Source of the DNA: Rouxiella silvae
Lineage (GTDB): Bacteria; Pseudomonadota; Gammaproteobacteria; Enterobacterales; Enterobacteriaceae
Length of the DNA: 37,268 nt
NCBI RefSeq assembly: GCF_002093625.1
Contig: NZ_MRWD01000057.1
Location: 1-37,268 of the forward strand
Direction: 5' to 3'
Position numbers and translations under genes: made by a program. Of this stretch, positions 18,173 to 27,544 are shown piece after piece; the stretch's first letter is position 1, and every line of letters starts with the position of its first letter. A model generated the notes under the pieces. The model was not told where the DNA came from, searched no databases, and was given only the letters and a program-made list of their open reading frames with translations.

Positions 18173-18655
18173 TTAAGAACCGGTGTTCTGTTTGATGTCC
18201 CAGGTGAATTCGGTGGAAGCACCCTGACCACCGGTGTCCAGCTGTACCCAGTATTCGCTCTTGACCGAGGCGGCCTGGAACGAATAATTAATGCCGACCG
18301 TGTCGTCAGTGTGAGCGCCAATATACTGTACGGCGGTCACCAGAACCTGGGTCAGAACGATTTGGGTATATTCGACCTGGTTGCCCCCGGCTTTGCACAC
18401 GGAAAGGGTGATAGTGGGAATATGCTCGCCGTTGGCACAGTATTTCATCAGGCTTGGCGTGGCTTTGTCGATCAGCGCATTGACGTGCAAGTCGTTGAAG
18501 TAAACTTTACCTGCACCGCCGCCGCCGCCGACGTTCATGTTATTGGGCTGATTAGCTCCCCACGAGAAAGATAAAATATCTGACCATCCGGTGTGGTTTG
18601 AATCTTTTGATTCGCCGGTAACGCCGCTAACCTGCAAGAACATTGAAATAGCCAT
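18173..18655 (-). CDS. hcp: T6SS tube protein Hcp (TssD)
   Basis: Hcp forms the hexameric rings that stack into the inner tube and are expelled during firing; it also carries small effectors. The product has 160 residues. The N-terminus MAISMFLQVSGVTGESKD, the segment HTGWSDILSFSWG and the TPSLMKYCANGEHI stretch are typical of the family. There is no C-terminal extension, so this is a plain Hcp without a fused toxin. It is flanked by 78-base gaps on both sides and by a strong hairpin downstream, unlike the tightly packed neighbours. This suggests separate control of its expression level. Confidence 0.97.
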   Translation of the reverse strand: MAISMFLQVSGVTGESKDSNHTGWSDILSFSWGANQPNNMNVGGGGGAGKVYFNDLHVNALIDKATPSLMKYCANGEHIPTITLSVCKAGGNQVEYTQIVLTQVLVTAVQYIGAHTDDTVGINYSFQAASVKSEYWVQLDTGGQGASTEFTWDIKQNTGS

Positions 18656-18733
18656 AATAGGGAAACTCCATCATTATTAAATGTATAAACGATTGATAAA
18701 AAAGGGGGGCATGGAAGTGAAAAAAACGAACCG

Positions 18734-20239
18734 TTAAGCCTGCTTTTGTTTAAGCGAAGGCAGTTTTGATACCAAGCGTAATGAAACCGTCAGCCCTTCA
18801 AGCTGGTAGTGCGGACGCAAGAAGAATTTTGCCGAGTAGTAACCCGGATTATCTTCAATCTCTTCGACCTGGATTTGTGCATCGGCCAGTGGCTTACGCG
18901 ATTTTGTTTGCTGCGAGGAGTTTGCTGGGTCACCGTCAACGTAGTGAACGATCCACTCGTTTAACCAGCGCTCCATGTCCTGACGCTCATGGAAAGAACC
19001 AATTTTGTCGCGCACGATACACTTCAAATAGTGCGCGAAGCGGCAGCAGGCGAACAGGTAAGGCAGTCGTGCCGCGAGTTGAGCGTTGGCGCTGGCATCC
19101 GCGTCGTAATACTCTTCCGGCTTTTGCAGCGACTGGGCACCGATAAAGGCGGCAAAGTCGGAGTTTTTACGGTGGATTAACGGAATAAAACCGTTTTTGG
19201 CTAACTCGGCCTCACGGCGATCGCTGATGGCGATTTCGGTCGGACATTTCATGTCTACGCCGCCGTCGTCGCTCGGAAATACGTGGCAGGGAAGATTCTC
19301 AACCGAACCACCAGACTCTACGCCGCGAATCGACGTGCACCAGCCAAACTCTTTAAAGGAGCGGTTGATGTTGGCACCCATGGCGTAGGCCGAATTGGCC
19401 CAGGTGTAATTTTTATGCGTGGCCCCTTCGGTGTCTTCTTCAAAGTCAAAACTGTCGACCGGATTGGTGCGGATCCCATACGGCAGGCGCGAAAGGAAAC
19501 GCGGCATTACCAGACCCAGGTAGCGCGTATCTTCGGTTTCGCGCAGCGTTCGCCACGCGGCATATTCGGTATTCTGGAATATTTTGGTCAGGTCGCGCGG
19601 GTTGGCCAACTCCTGCCAGCTTTCCATTTGTAGCGCGTTCGGCGAAGCACCAGCAATAAATGGACAGTGCGCCGCCGCGCTAATCTTGGCCATTTCACCC
19701 AGCATTTCAACATCCTGTGGGCTGTGGTCGAAGTAGTAATCACCAATCAGACAGCCAAACGGCTCGCCGCCAAACTGACCATACTCTTCTTCATACACTT
19801 TCTTAAACAGCGGTCCCTGATCCCAGCCGATGCCTTTATGGCGTTTTAGATTGCGCCCCAGTTCTTTCTTGCTGATATTCATGACGCGAATTTTCAGCAT
19901 CTCATCCGTTTCAGTATTGTGGACCAAATAGTGCAGCCCACGCCACGCGCCTTCGAGTTTCTGGAAAGACTCGTGGTGCATTATCTGATTCACCTGCTGC
20001 GAAAGCTTGAGATCTATTTCAGCGATTAGCGCCTGAATCGTACGGTAGGCGTCGGTAGACACCGGCACGGTGTTTTGCAGCGCCTGCTCGGCGAGCGTTT
20101 TAACCGCGTTTTCAATGGCTTCACGGGCGGAGTCAGTCTTGGGTTTGAACTCTTTATTCAGCAACGCACTGAATTCATCCTGTGAAAAACCCGCTTGCGA
20201 GGTTTGCTGCTCGAGGGACTGGGTTGATGAATTACTCAT
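18734..20239 (-). CDS. tssC: T6SS sheath large subunit TssC (VipB)
   Basis: TssC and TssB form the contractile sheath. The product has 501 residues, the usual size. The N-terminal region around SALLNKEFKPKTDSAREAI is where ClpV recognises the sheath in VipB. Conserved blocks include AWRGLHYLV, PFGCLIGDYYFDH, MEGATHKNYTW-like EGATHKNYTWANSAYAMG and the C-terminal GYYSAKFFLRPHYQLEGLTVSLRLVS. Its ATG overlaps the tssB stop by eight bases, so the two subunits are translationally coupled. Confidence 0.98.
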   Translation of the reverse strand: MSNSSTQSLEQQTSQAGFSQDEFSALLNKEFKPKTDSAREAIENAVKTLAEQALQNTVPVSTDAYRTIQALIAEIDLKLSQQVNQIMHHESFQKLEGAWRGLHYLVHNTETDEMLKIRVMNISKKELGRNLKRHKGIGWDQGPLFKKVYEEEYGQFGGEPFGCLIGDYYFDHSPQDVEMLGEMAKISAAAHCPFIAGASPNALQMESWQELANPRDLTKIFQNTEYAAWRTLRETEDTRYLGLVMPRFLSRLPYGIRTNPVDSFDFEEDTEGATHKNYTWANSAYAMGANINRSFKEFGWCTSIRGVESGGSVENLPCHVFPSDDGGVDMKCPTEIAISDRREAELAKNGFIPLIHRKNSDFAAFIGAQSLQKPEEYYDADASANAQLAARLPYLFACCRFAHYLKCIVRDKIGSFHERQDMERWLNEWIVHYVDGDPANSSQQTKSRKPLADAQIQVEEIEDNPGYYSAKFFLRPHYQLEGLTVSLRLVSKLPSLKQKQA

Positions 20240-20792
20240 GATTTTTCTCCGAGCTGCTCTCGTCTACGACCTTATCCGCCGGTTTAGCGGCGGTGGTTAG
20301 CGATTTAAGCAGGGTTGGGTTTTTGAGGATTTCTGAAATCAACTCTTCAGCGCCATTTTTACCGTCCATGTAGGAGAGCAAGTTTGACAGCTGGGTGCGG
20401 GCATCAAGCAATTGGTCAAGAGGCTCAACGCGGCGAACGATCGCGTCGGGTGAAAAATCTTCCATGCTGTTAAACGTCAGGTCGACGCCCAACATCCCTT
20501 GACCCGTTAAGGTGTTATCCACGTGGTAGGCGATATGTGGCTGCAAAGACTTCATACGCTCGTCAAAATTGTCGATGTCGATTTCAAGAAACTTGCGCTC
20601 CTCAATCGGCATCTGGTCCTGTTGCGATTGGCCCACCAGGTCTGCCATCACGCCCATGACAAACGGGATCTGGATTTTTCGTTCGGACCCGTAAATTTCA
20701 ACGTCATACTCTATTTGCACGCGCGGTGCACGGTTGCGGGCAATGAATTTCTGCCCGCTGCGGGCTTTCTTTATGCCGGAAAAATTGGCCAT
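20232..20792 (-). CDS. tssB: T6SS sheath small subunit TssB (VipA)
   Basis: This 186-residue protein pairs with TssC to build the sheath. It begins MANFSGIKKARSGQKFIARNRAPRV and holds VQIEYDVEIYGSERKIQIPFVMGVMADL and FLEIDIDNFDERM, all landmarks of the VipA/ImpB family. The final 30 residues are charged and variable. A GGAG sequence seven bases before the ATG supports the start. It is separated from tssA by 57 bases. Confidence 0.97.
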   Translation of the reverse strand: MANFSGIKKARSGQKFIARNRAPRVQIEYDVEIYGSERKIQIPFVMGVMADLVGQSQQDQMPIEERKFLEIDIDNFDERMKSLQPHIAYHVDNTLTGQGMLGVDLTFNSMEDFSPDAIVRRVEPLDQLLDARTQLSNLLSYMDGKNGAEELISEILKNPTLLKSLTTAAKPADKVVDESSSEKNHE

Positions 20793-20849
20793 CGGGTATC
20801 TCCATCAAGTAAATGCACTGCGTTTTAAAATTTGGCTGCAAGGCTGAAT

Positions 20850-21872
20850 TTATGCGTCTGTACGACCTAAAACGCCTTTCAGCTGATTGACGGCATCGGG
20901 TGCCAGTTCACGAATAATTTCCAGAAAATCGAGCTGGATAAGTCGCTCGACGCGCTCGAGCATCATCGGTGCCGGATGGCTGGGCTCGTAGTGACGAAAA
21001 TACTGTTTAACCTTTTCCAGCATCAGTTGGGCATCCTCTTTTGAGGTCAGTTGCACCTGACGCCAGTCGGTCTCGGGGGGCTTTATCTGCGCAGCCGCAG
21101 ACACCGGTTGCGCACTTTCAGCCGTTGACAGCTGGGCAGCATGCAGGTCCTGCGCCTGCTGAATTTGCTGACGATAAGCTTGTAAAAGTGCCGAGAGGTT
21201 TCTAAAAAGTACTGACAAGTCTGGCATGCCACTTTCGCCAAATTGCACGGTTACGTCGTGATGCAGCTGATTCAAACGGCTGTCGATACTGATCAATAGC
21301 TGTACGGCGTCATTTTCACCGTCGGACAACTCTTGCAGCAGTCGCGTCAGGCCGCCGGGGTAACTGGCGCACTCGCTTTTACTGCCGTCAATCAGGGCGC
21401 TGGCGTCGCGAAAACTTATCTCACCGCTGGCGCTTTTGAATAATTTTGCCTGACGCAGCGCCGCCATCAGCGACGATTGTTCACTCAGGCTGGCCAGCGC
21501 GTTGATGCGCAGCAGCGGATCCGCTTCTCCGTCAAACTCCAGCTCCGGATACAGCGTCGGCCAATATTTTTCGCTGATGCCGGTCAGCAATCGCAGCCCG
21601 GCATCAAAGCCCTCAAGCCCATTGAGATGGGTCCAGGCTTCGGTGAGGGGCAAAATGATGCGCAAATCCTTGGTTCGCATCAGTAGCGCCTGACCCTGCT
21701 TCTCTACCAGCCGCCAGTCCGCCGCTTCGGCGGGGATAATCGTTTTGCCGAACTGTTGCTCGGCCTTCCCCTCGCAGGACCGTTCAAAAGCCATAAATTC
21801 GGCGTCGTATTCCAGATTTTCCCCGCAGGGATGCTCATCGCTGACGGGTGCCAGCAGGGGTTCGATATTCAT
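20850..21872 (-). CDS. tssA: T6SS assembly protein TssA
   Basis: TssA proteins bind the baseplate and coordinate tube and sheath growth. The product has 340 residues, which fits the short TssA class. The N-terminal ImpA-type domain (about 5-115) holds VSDEHPCGENLEYDAEF, PAEAADWRLVEKQGQALL and WPTLYPE, all conserved. A helical and glutamine-rich middle (about 235-270) leads to a C-terminal domain with LEKVKQYFRHYEPSHPAPMMLERV and IIRELAPDAVNQL. That ending is typical of TssA proteins that form ring-shaped assemblies at the baseplate end. Confidence 0.93.
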   Translation of the reverse strand: MNIEPLLAPVSDEHPCGENLEYDAEFMAFERSCEGKAEQQFGKTIIPAEAADWRLVEKQGQALLMRTKDLRIILPLTEAWTHLNGLEGFDAGLRLLTGISEKYWPTLYPELEFDGEADPLLRINALASLSEQSSLMAALRQAKLFKSASGEISFRDASALIDGSKSECASYPGGLTRLLQELSDGENDAVQLLISIDSRLNQLHHDVTVQFGESGMPDLSVLFRNLSALLQAYRQQIQQAQDLHAAQLSTAESAQPVSAAAQIKPPETDWRQVQLTSKEDAQLMLEKVKQYFRHYEPSHPAPMMLERVERLIQLDFLEIIRELAPDAVNQLKGVLGRTDA

Positions 21873-21907
21873 CCACAGACCTGCCTGTAAACGTGAAGTG
21901 AGGGGCG

Positions 21908-22630
21908 TTATTCAAACATCGGCGGATAAAGGCCGTTGTGCCCGGTGTGTCTGGCGTTTGCCGACTGAAACAGCAGAGAAAAAAGACGCGTGGTGAAATT
22001 GCCGCTGTGAACGTGGGTAAACAGCGGGCTGCCGTCACTTTGGTTAGTCCACCAAAAACTGGTGTACTGTGACGGATTGAAATAGTCCTCAACCTGCGGC
22101 CAGTTGAGCGTGCTGGGTATATCGCGATAGCCAATGACGTCTAAAATATCCGAAAGCTGACGAGTGTCAGGCTTTTCAAGCGGCAGCATCGTTAGCAATG
22201 ACCTATCGAGCTGGTCGGCAGTGCTGCGCTGGTTAACCGCCGCATTGAGCGTCATGCCCAACTGGCGATACCACAGACCGGCAGTTCTGAGCTGCAAGGG
22301 ATGCCATTCTTCTCGCGTAAGCAGGTTCATGGCGCAGATGGGATACTGTCTCCCGACTCTGTCTTGGGCAGGTAGTAGGCATCCCATTTGGATGCACTGC
22401 CCGCCTAGCGTCGCCGGAACAATAAAATTCCACACCGGAGCCATCGCAAACTGAGTGACTGGCACGCCGGTGGTGGGCTGCTGTTTCTGCCAGGCTATGC
22501 CGGACTGAAACCAGTGTGACCAGCTGTTGACTAACACATCCGGCAGGCGGCGACGCAAAAAGTCGCCGTTACCGGGAAGCTTTCCGTACCAGCCGGGCAC
22601 GAGCCTGTCGGATGAAATGGGTTGCGTCAT
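21908..22630 (-). CDS. tagF: T6SS post-translational repressor TagF
   Basis: TagF holds back T6SS assembly in the absence of a signal, probably by binding Fha. The product has 240 residues and is a stand-alone TagF, not fused to the phosphatase as in Agrobacterium. The N-terminal domain shows GWYGKLPGNGDFLRRRLP, then SWSHWFQSGIAW, and a middle QDRVGRQYPICA stretch characteristic of the family. It lies 18 bases after tssM and 35 before tssA. Confidence 0.93.
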   Translation of the reverse strand: MTQPISSDRLVPGWYGKLPGNGDFLRRRLPDVLVNSWSHWFQSGIAWQKQQPTTGVPVTQFAMAPVWNFIVPATLGGQCIQMGCLLPAQDRVGRQYPICAMNLLTREEWHPLQLRTAGLWYRQLGMTLNAAVNQRSTADQLDRSLLTMLPLEKPDTRQLSDILDVIGYRDIPSTLNWPQVEDYFNPSQYTSFWWTNQSDGSPLFTHVHSGNFTTRLFSLLFQSANARHTGHNGLYPPMFE

Positions 22631-22648
22631 CTTGTTTCCTTTCAGGCT

Positions 22649-25600
22649 TTAGGGGCAGCTAAAGCCCGGAAGCTGGAGGGGATTACGAATGCTGCTTGCG
22701 GTGTATTCCAGCACCACCTGTCGCCCGCCGACGCTGAATCTCGCCAGATGACTGAGGCTGGTGTTGCCCGGTGACAATCTGGCCTTGTCGAACAGGCGAT
22801 TGAGCGCCCACGGGCCGGAAGTCGAGAGCGTATCCGTGGTGCCGTCGGTTAACCCGAGCTGCATTCGCACCTGTCCAGTTTGTCCAGGACCCGGCCAACT
22901 GACCACCTGTGGCGTTTGTGGGCCGTGGCTGTAGCGCAAGAGTTGTCCGTCAACGTCCAGCGTCAGGTTAAGAATGTTGTTATCCATGCTGACCGGCGTG
23001 ATGGTGACCCGATACGACGGGGTGGTTGAACCGTTGGCAAAGAAGGCGTCGCGAATGACCTGCGCCTGCTGAAAGGGGCGTAAAACTGATTCGCTGCCCG
23101 GCAGGCTTTTACCGTCTACGCCCGGTGCAAACCGCCAGTTGGCATGCGTGGTGTCAACCTTATTGGCCAGATTCTCGCGAAAAAAAGTGTCCATCAGGCC
23201 AGTTCCGGGTGCAAACATACGGGCCAGATCGTCGGGCGTAATATCAACCGACGCGCTGTGTACCAGCGGATAGCGACCGGCGATCGCCTGGCGGCAGAAG
23301 CTGCCCACCTCGACGCTGCTGCGTTTTTGCACATTCGCCATGTCGCGGCGCTGTGTGTCGCTGCTGGCACCGACCGCCAGTGAGAGCAGCATGGAGCGAA
23401 ACGGTTCCGGCTCTCGACCAGCATCGGCCTGCATTCTTGAAATTACGTCGCCCGAGGGCGCCTGCATGCCGCTGTTAGAAGCATCTTGCACCGCCGTGAG
23501 ATAGCTATACAGATCGTCAATGTCTTTGAGCTGCTCGTCGAAAGGAATGGTTTTGCTTTTCTCATCGGTGAACTGTGCTTGCTCGATAATCGGCGCAAAG
23601 TGAGCCATCACACGCTGCTCGGGATCCTCCAGGTTACCCTCTTGGGCGGCCTTTTTAGCGCGAAACAACGCCTGCAGTGTTTGTGTGGCGGTGTTAGTAA
23701 ACATGGCACTGCCTTTTTCAATCATCCCCTGAGTGCTTTTCTTTTCGGCCCGCTCCAGCGTGACATTGCGGCTAACGTTAATCATCAGGTTACGCATCGG
23801 CGAGGTGCGACCAGACAGCATGCGTGCCGTGTTGATGCGCTGGCTGAGGTCTGCAATATGATTAAGCTGAATATCACCAAGCAGCGCGTCCCAGTGGGCG
23901 ATAAAGTCGTCCATGTAAAGACGGCGCACGGTGTCTTCCATCTCTTTTTGCCCCACCGAGTCGCCCTGGCGATTGAGCACCCAGACGTCATCCTGACGAA
24001 TGCTGGCGGTCACGCTGTCGATGCTTTTATTAAAGCCATCCCAATAACCCTTCGGCGTAAACAGCATAGGAATGCCGCTGGTGATGGGTTGGCCGCTCTT
24101 GCGTGAGAAAGCCAGTTCGGTTTGAGGTCCACCGAGGTCAACCAGCGTAACGATTCCAGCGTCATTGGACAGCAGCAGGCGCTTGAGTCGGCCATAAACG
24201 CGCTGTGCAACCGGTGCGCGGTTAATGACGTTTTGCTCGCGCAGTATCAGCGCATCATCACGTTCAAAGGGGGAGGTGTTGATCTGCTCGTCCAGCAACT
24301 GTCCCAAGTGGTAATCAATCTGTTTCAACTGCTCCTGCGTGACACCCGCGGGCAGTTGGCGCTGGAGATTAAGCATAATCCAGGTACGCAGCAGCTTGCC
24401 GTCGTACTGTTTTGGCCTGTACAGCATTTGGTAGGCTTTCAGCGCCTCATAGCTGTAATCCACATCGCTGCCGTCGTCGCTACGCAGCCAGCCGGTGACT
24501 TGCTGGGCGACAATCGGCAACAGCAGCTGTTTGAGGGCTTTTTGATACAGCGATTGCGAGGCGTCGATCACCGGGTCACCGCGATAAAGCCCTGCCTGCC
24601 AAGAAAAGGGCGGGGAATTGACGTCGATTTTCGGCGTTTCCGGCAGATGTACCAAACTGCTCAATAGCGGCTGTAGCGTGTAGATATCGCTCTGGCTCAG
24701 CGGCGGCAGCGCTGCGCTTTGAGTTTCTACTGGCGAAACCTTGGCCTGCACCTCGATAAGATACTGTTTGTTGTGGTGATAGCTTAACAGCCACCAGGCC
24801 ACAGCAATCAGTAACAGCATGGTCACCACGCCGTATCCCACCCAGTTAATCAGGCGGTTGCGCACTTCCCACCAACGATTGCTGCCGGCCAGTCCTGACT
24901 CCTGAAAAATCACCGTTTTCAGCAGCCCTTGCAGAAAGAAACTCCGGCCGTGCGCAGCGGGAATAGGATTCTCAGCATCAAGATTCTGCCAGTCATTGCC
25001 GCGGATATCGCTTGCCAGCGGAGGCAGGTTAAGGGCGCGATTGAGCTGGGCCATTACTCGGTCAAACGGCAGGCCTTCCTGCGTTGCGCTGGTAAAGTAA
25101 ACGCCGCGTGGGCGCAGTGGCCGTTCAAATCCTGAACCGGCAAACAGCACGCTGAGATACTGCTTCAACACCGGCTGCAATGACAAAAACTCCTGCGGGA
25201 ACAGGTAGCTTTCGGCGCGCTTTTGGCTGTCTTGCTCAACAATCATGATGTCAGGCAGACCGTCGTTTAGGCGCTGATGCAGACGGGAAAATTGCAGGTC
25301 TAACGCCTGCGGGAGATTTAACTCAATGTCGCGCCACGGCCAGGTAACGCCCCAAATCTGGTCGCGCTGTTCTTTATTAAACTCGGAAAAGTAGGCGGTG
25401 AAGCCCTTAAGCAGGTCAGTTTTGGTGACCATGATGTAAACCGGAAATTGAATTCCTAACTGGTCGTGCAGTTCGAGCAGCCGTTGACGGAGCGCTGTGG
25501 CCTGCGCATGGCGTGCCTGTTCCGACTCGGTGAGCAAGTCGGCTACGCTGATAGTGACCATCACGCCGTTAATCGGCTGCCGCGCGCGGTATTTTTTAAG

Positions 25601-26269
25601 CAGCGACATAAAGCTGCGCCACTCGCCCGCGTCTTGTTCGTGCTGGCTTTCCTGCGTGGTGTAGCGACCGGCGGTGTCGAGCAAAATGGCCTCGTCGGTA
25701 AACCACCAGTCACAGTTGCGGGTTCCGCCTACGCCGCGCAGCGCCGTTTTACCAAAGCGTTCGGCCAGAGGGAAGTGCAGGCCAGAGTTGACCAGCGCCG
25801 TTGTTTTACCGGCGCCCGGTGCGCCAATGATGATGTACCACGGCAGCTGATAGAGGTATTGGCGGCTGAAATACTGCATCCACATCGGCCATTTACGCGC
25901 TTTTGGATCGATAAAACGCGCTTTTTTCAGTAATTGGGTCGCTTCATTAAAACGTTCGGCAAGCCGTTTTTGTTCAGGATTGTCTTCAACCGGTGCCGCT
26001 TCCTCAGGCGCCTTGTTACTTGACTCAATTCTTCTGACCAATCGACGGTTCTGCCAAGAACGCCAAAGGCGCGGCACCAGGCGAAAGCTTAACCACAGCA
26101 GATACAGCACCAGTACGGCGGCAAAGCGATTGAATTCGGACTCCAGTGGACGGTAATCGCCAATTGAGACCAGCGGACCCACGGTCCAAACTATGACGCA
26201 AATCGCCGTAATGCCGACAAAACCCCACAATAGCCTGCTGGTGATAATGGATAATAAAGTTCTCAACAT
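22649..26269 (-). CDS. tssM: T6SS membrane complex protein TssM (IcmF-like)
   Basis: TssM is the large inner-membrane subunit that crosses the periplasm to contact TssJ. The product has 1206 residues. Two membrane segments (about 10-32 and 46-66) precede a cytoplasmic NTPase-like domain with a complete Walker A, GAPGAGKT, at 149-156. A third membrane segment lies near residue 480-500. The large periplasmic part follows, and the C-terminal beta domain contacts TssJ. Some TssM proteins lack a working Walker A; here it is intact, so nucleotide binding is possible. It lies 14 bases after tssL. Confidence 0.97.
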   Translation of the reverse strand: MLRTLLSIITSRLLWGFVGITAICVIVWTVGPLVSIGDYRPLESEFNRFAAVLVLYLLWLSFRLVPRLWRSWQNRRLVRRIESSNKAPEEAAPVEDNPEQKRLAERFNEATQLLKKARFIDPKARKWPMWMQYFSRQYLYQLPWYIIIGAPGAGKTTALVNSGLHFPLAERFGKTALRGVGGTRNCDWWFTDEAILLDTAGRYTTQESQHEQDAGEWRSFMSLLKKYRARQPINGVMVTISVADLLTESEQARHAQATALRQRLLELHDQLGIQFPVYIMVTKTDLLKGFTAYFSEFNKEQRDQIWGVTWPWRDIELNLPQALDLQFSRLHQRLNDGLPDIMIVEQDSQKRAESYLFPQEFLSLQPVLKQYLSVLFAGSGFERPLRPRGVYFTSATQEGLPFDRVMAQLNRALNLPPLASDIRGNDWQNLDAENPIPAAHGRSFFLQGLLKTVIFQESGLAGSNRWWEVRNRLINWVGYGVVTMLLLIAVAWWLLSYHHNKQYLIEVQAKVSPVETQSAALPPLSQSDIYTLQPLLSSLVHLPETPKIDVNSPPFSWQAGLYRGDPVIDASQSLYQKALKQLLLPIVAQQVTGWLRSDDGSDVDYSYEALKAYQMLYRPKQYDGKLLRTWIMLNLQRQLPAGVTQEQLKQIDYHLGQLLDEQINTSPFERDDALILREQNVINRAPVAQRVYGRLKRLLLSNDAGIVTLVDLGGPQTELAFSRKSGQPITSGIPMLFTPKGYWDGFNKSIDSVTASIRQDDVWVLNRQGDSVGQKEMEDTVRRLYMDDFIAHWDALLGDIQLNHIADLSQRINTARMLSGRTSPMRNLMINVSRNVTLERAEKKSTQGMIEKGSAMFTNTATQTLQALFRAKKAAQEGNLEDPEQRVMAHFAPIIEQAQFTDEKSKTIPFDEQLKDIDDLYSYLTAVQDASNSGMQAPSGDVISRMQADAGREPEPFRSMLLSLAVGASSDTQRRDMANVQKRSSVEVGSFCRQAIAGRYPLVHSASVDITPDDLARMFAPGTGLMDTFFRENLANKVDTTHANWRFAPGVDGKSLPGSESVLRPFQQAQVIRDAFFANGSTTPSYRVTITPVSMDNNILNLTLDVDGQLLRYSHGPQTPQVVSWPGPGQTGQVRMQLGLTDGTTDTLSTSGPWALNRLFDKARLSPGNTSLSHLARFSVGGRQVVLEYTASSIRNPLQLPGFSCP

Positions 26270-26283
26270 TGCGGGAAATTTCC

Positions 26284-27525
26284 TTATCGCAAACTATTCA
26301 GTTCGGTCTGAGTTTGTTTTGGTGCCACCATCAGCGTGATTTCTACCCGGCGATTGCGGGCGCGGTTGTCTGCCGTGGTGTTGGGCACGATGGGGTCATT
26401 TTCACCTCGCCCCTCGGCGCGAATGCGGCTCGGGTTGCTAAGGTGATCCCCCAGCAACTGCTGAATCGACTGCGCACGCGCCAGTGAAAGCTCATAGTTA
26501 GAGCTGAAACGGTGGCTTTTAATCGGCACGTTGTCGGTGTAACCGGTGATAAGAATTTGCCCGCTGACGTTGTCCATTGCCTGTGCAATGCGTTCAATCA
26601 CCGGCAGATAGCGCTCGCGGGCATTGGTTGAGGCAGAATCAAATAGGCCATCTCCACGCAGAATGACCACGCTCTTATCTGACTCGTCACGTACGGTAAC
26701 CAGCCCTTGTGCAATCTCTTTACTCAAAAATCGGCGCAAATCGAGCGGCGTTTCCAAAGATTTCACCGGATGCGGGACATCAATTTGTGGCAGATTAATT
26801 TGATAAATAGCCGAGAGTACCGGGCTGGTAAACTGCCCAAGCCGCAGATTCAGGCCGATGTAAAACAGGCAGCCGATAAGCGCCATCAGCGCCGCCCAGG
26901 CCCAAACTGGGATAAGCGGTCGCCAGAGTTTTTGCTGCACCGGTTCGTCGGTCGGCTGCCCAGACAGCGGTGGCGCATAGCCGCCGCGTACCGTACGGAT
27001 CACCTGTAGCAGGCGCTGTTTCATGGTTTCAAGTTGGGAGCGACCGTTTTCCAGGATCCGATAGCGCCCCTCAAAGCCCAGCAGTAGGCAGACATTGATC
27101 AGTTCAAGCAGGTAAATATGCTCTTGCGGATTTTGTGAAAGCTTGGCCAGCAGCTGAAAAAACTTTTCGCCGCCCCAGGTTTCATTGTGGAAGGTGACCA
27201 GTAAACCGCTGCGCGGCCATACGTTACGGCTACCCCAAGGGGTAAGCGAAGCCGCCTCATCGATAGCGGTGCACAAGCAATAGCGGGCACCAATAATCAC
27301 TTCATACGGCAGGCGCGCCTGCTGGCAGCGCACTTCGAACCGTCGCACCTCGTCAATCAGCTGGTTGCGCAGGGTGTCGGGGCTGTCGTGGGTGGCCGAA
27401 TGACGAATATGCGGGATCGCGTTAAGCAGCGGATTTGCCACCGAGACCAGGGGATTGATACCCGAATTAAGCGATGCGGCGGTGTCGGTGTCCGAACCGT
27501 TTGTTAGAGCGTTTGGCTGTGTCAT
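26284..27525 (-). CDS. tssL: T6SS membrane protein TssL with OmpA-like domain
   Basis: TssL links the membrane complex to the baseplate. The product has 413 residues. Residues about 30-185 form the cytoplasmic DotU/IcmH hook-shaped domain with RYCLCTAIDEA and the SGLLVTFHNETWGGEKFF block. A single membrane segment follows at about 204-226. The periplasmic part from about residue 290 is an OmpA-like peptidoglycan-binding domain with ILITGYTDNVPI and the final NRARNRRVEI block. This is the evolved TssL type that carries its own peptidoglycan anchor, so no separate TagL is needed. Confidence 0.96.
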   Translation of the reverse strand: MTQPNALTNGSDTDTAASLNSGINPLVSVANPLLNAIPHIRHSATHDSPDTLRNQLIDEVRRFEVRCQQARLPYEVIIGARYCLCTAIDEAASLTPWGSRNVWPRSGLLVTFHNETWGGEKFFQLLAKLSQNPQEHIYLLELINVCLLLGFEGRYRILENGRSQLETMKQRLLQVIRTVRGGYAPPLSGQPTDEPVQQKLWRPLIPVWAWAALMALIGCLFYIGLNLRLGQFTSPVLSAIYQINLPQIDVPHPVKSLETPLDLRRFLSKEIAQGLVTVRDESDKSVVILRGDGLFDSASTNARERYLPVIERIAQAMDNVSGQILITGYTDNVPIKSHRFSSNYELSLARAQSIQQLLGDHLSNPSRIRAEGRGENDPIVPNTTADNRARNRRVEITLMVAPKQTQTELNSLR

Positions 27526-27544
27526 GAAAGTGTGGAAGTCCTAT

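Noticed and set aside
18173-18655. Hcp with fused effector
   Set aside because: The protein has the plain 160-residue length with no extension.
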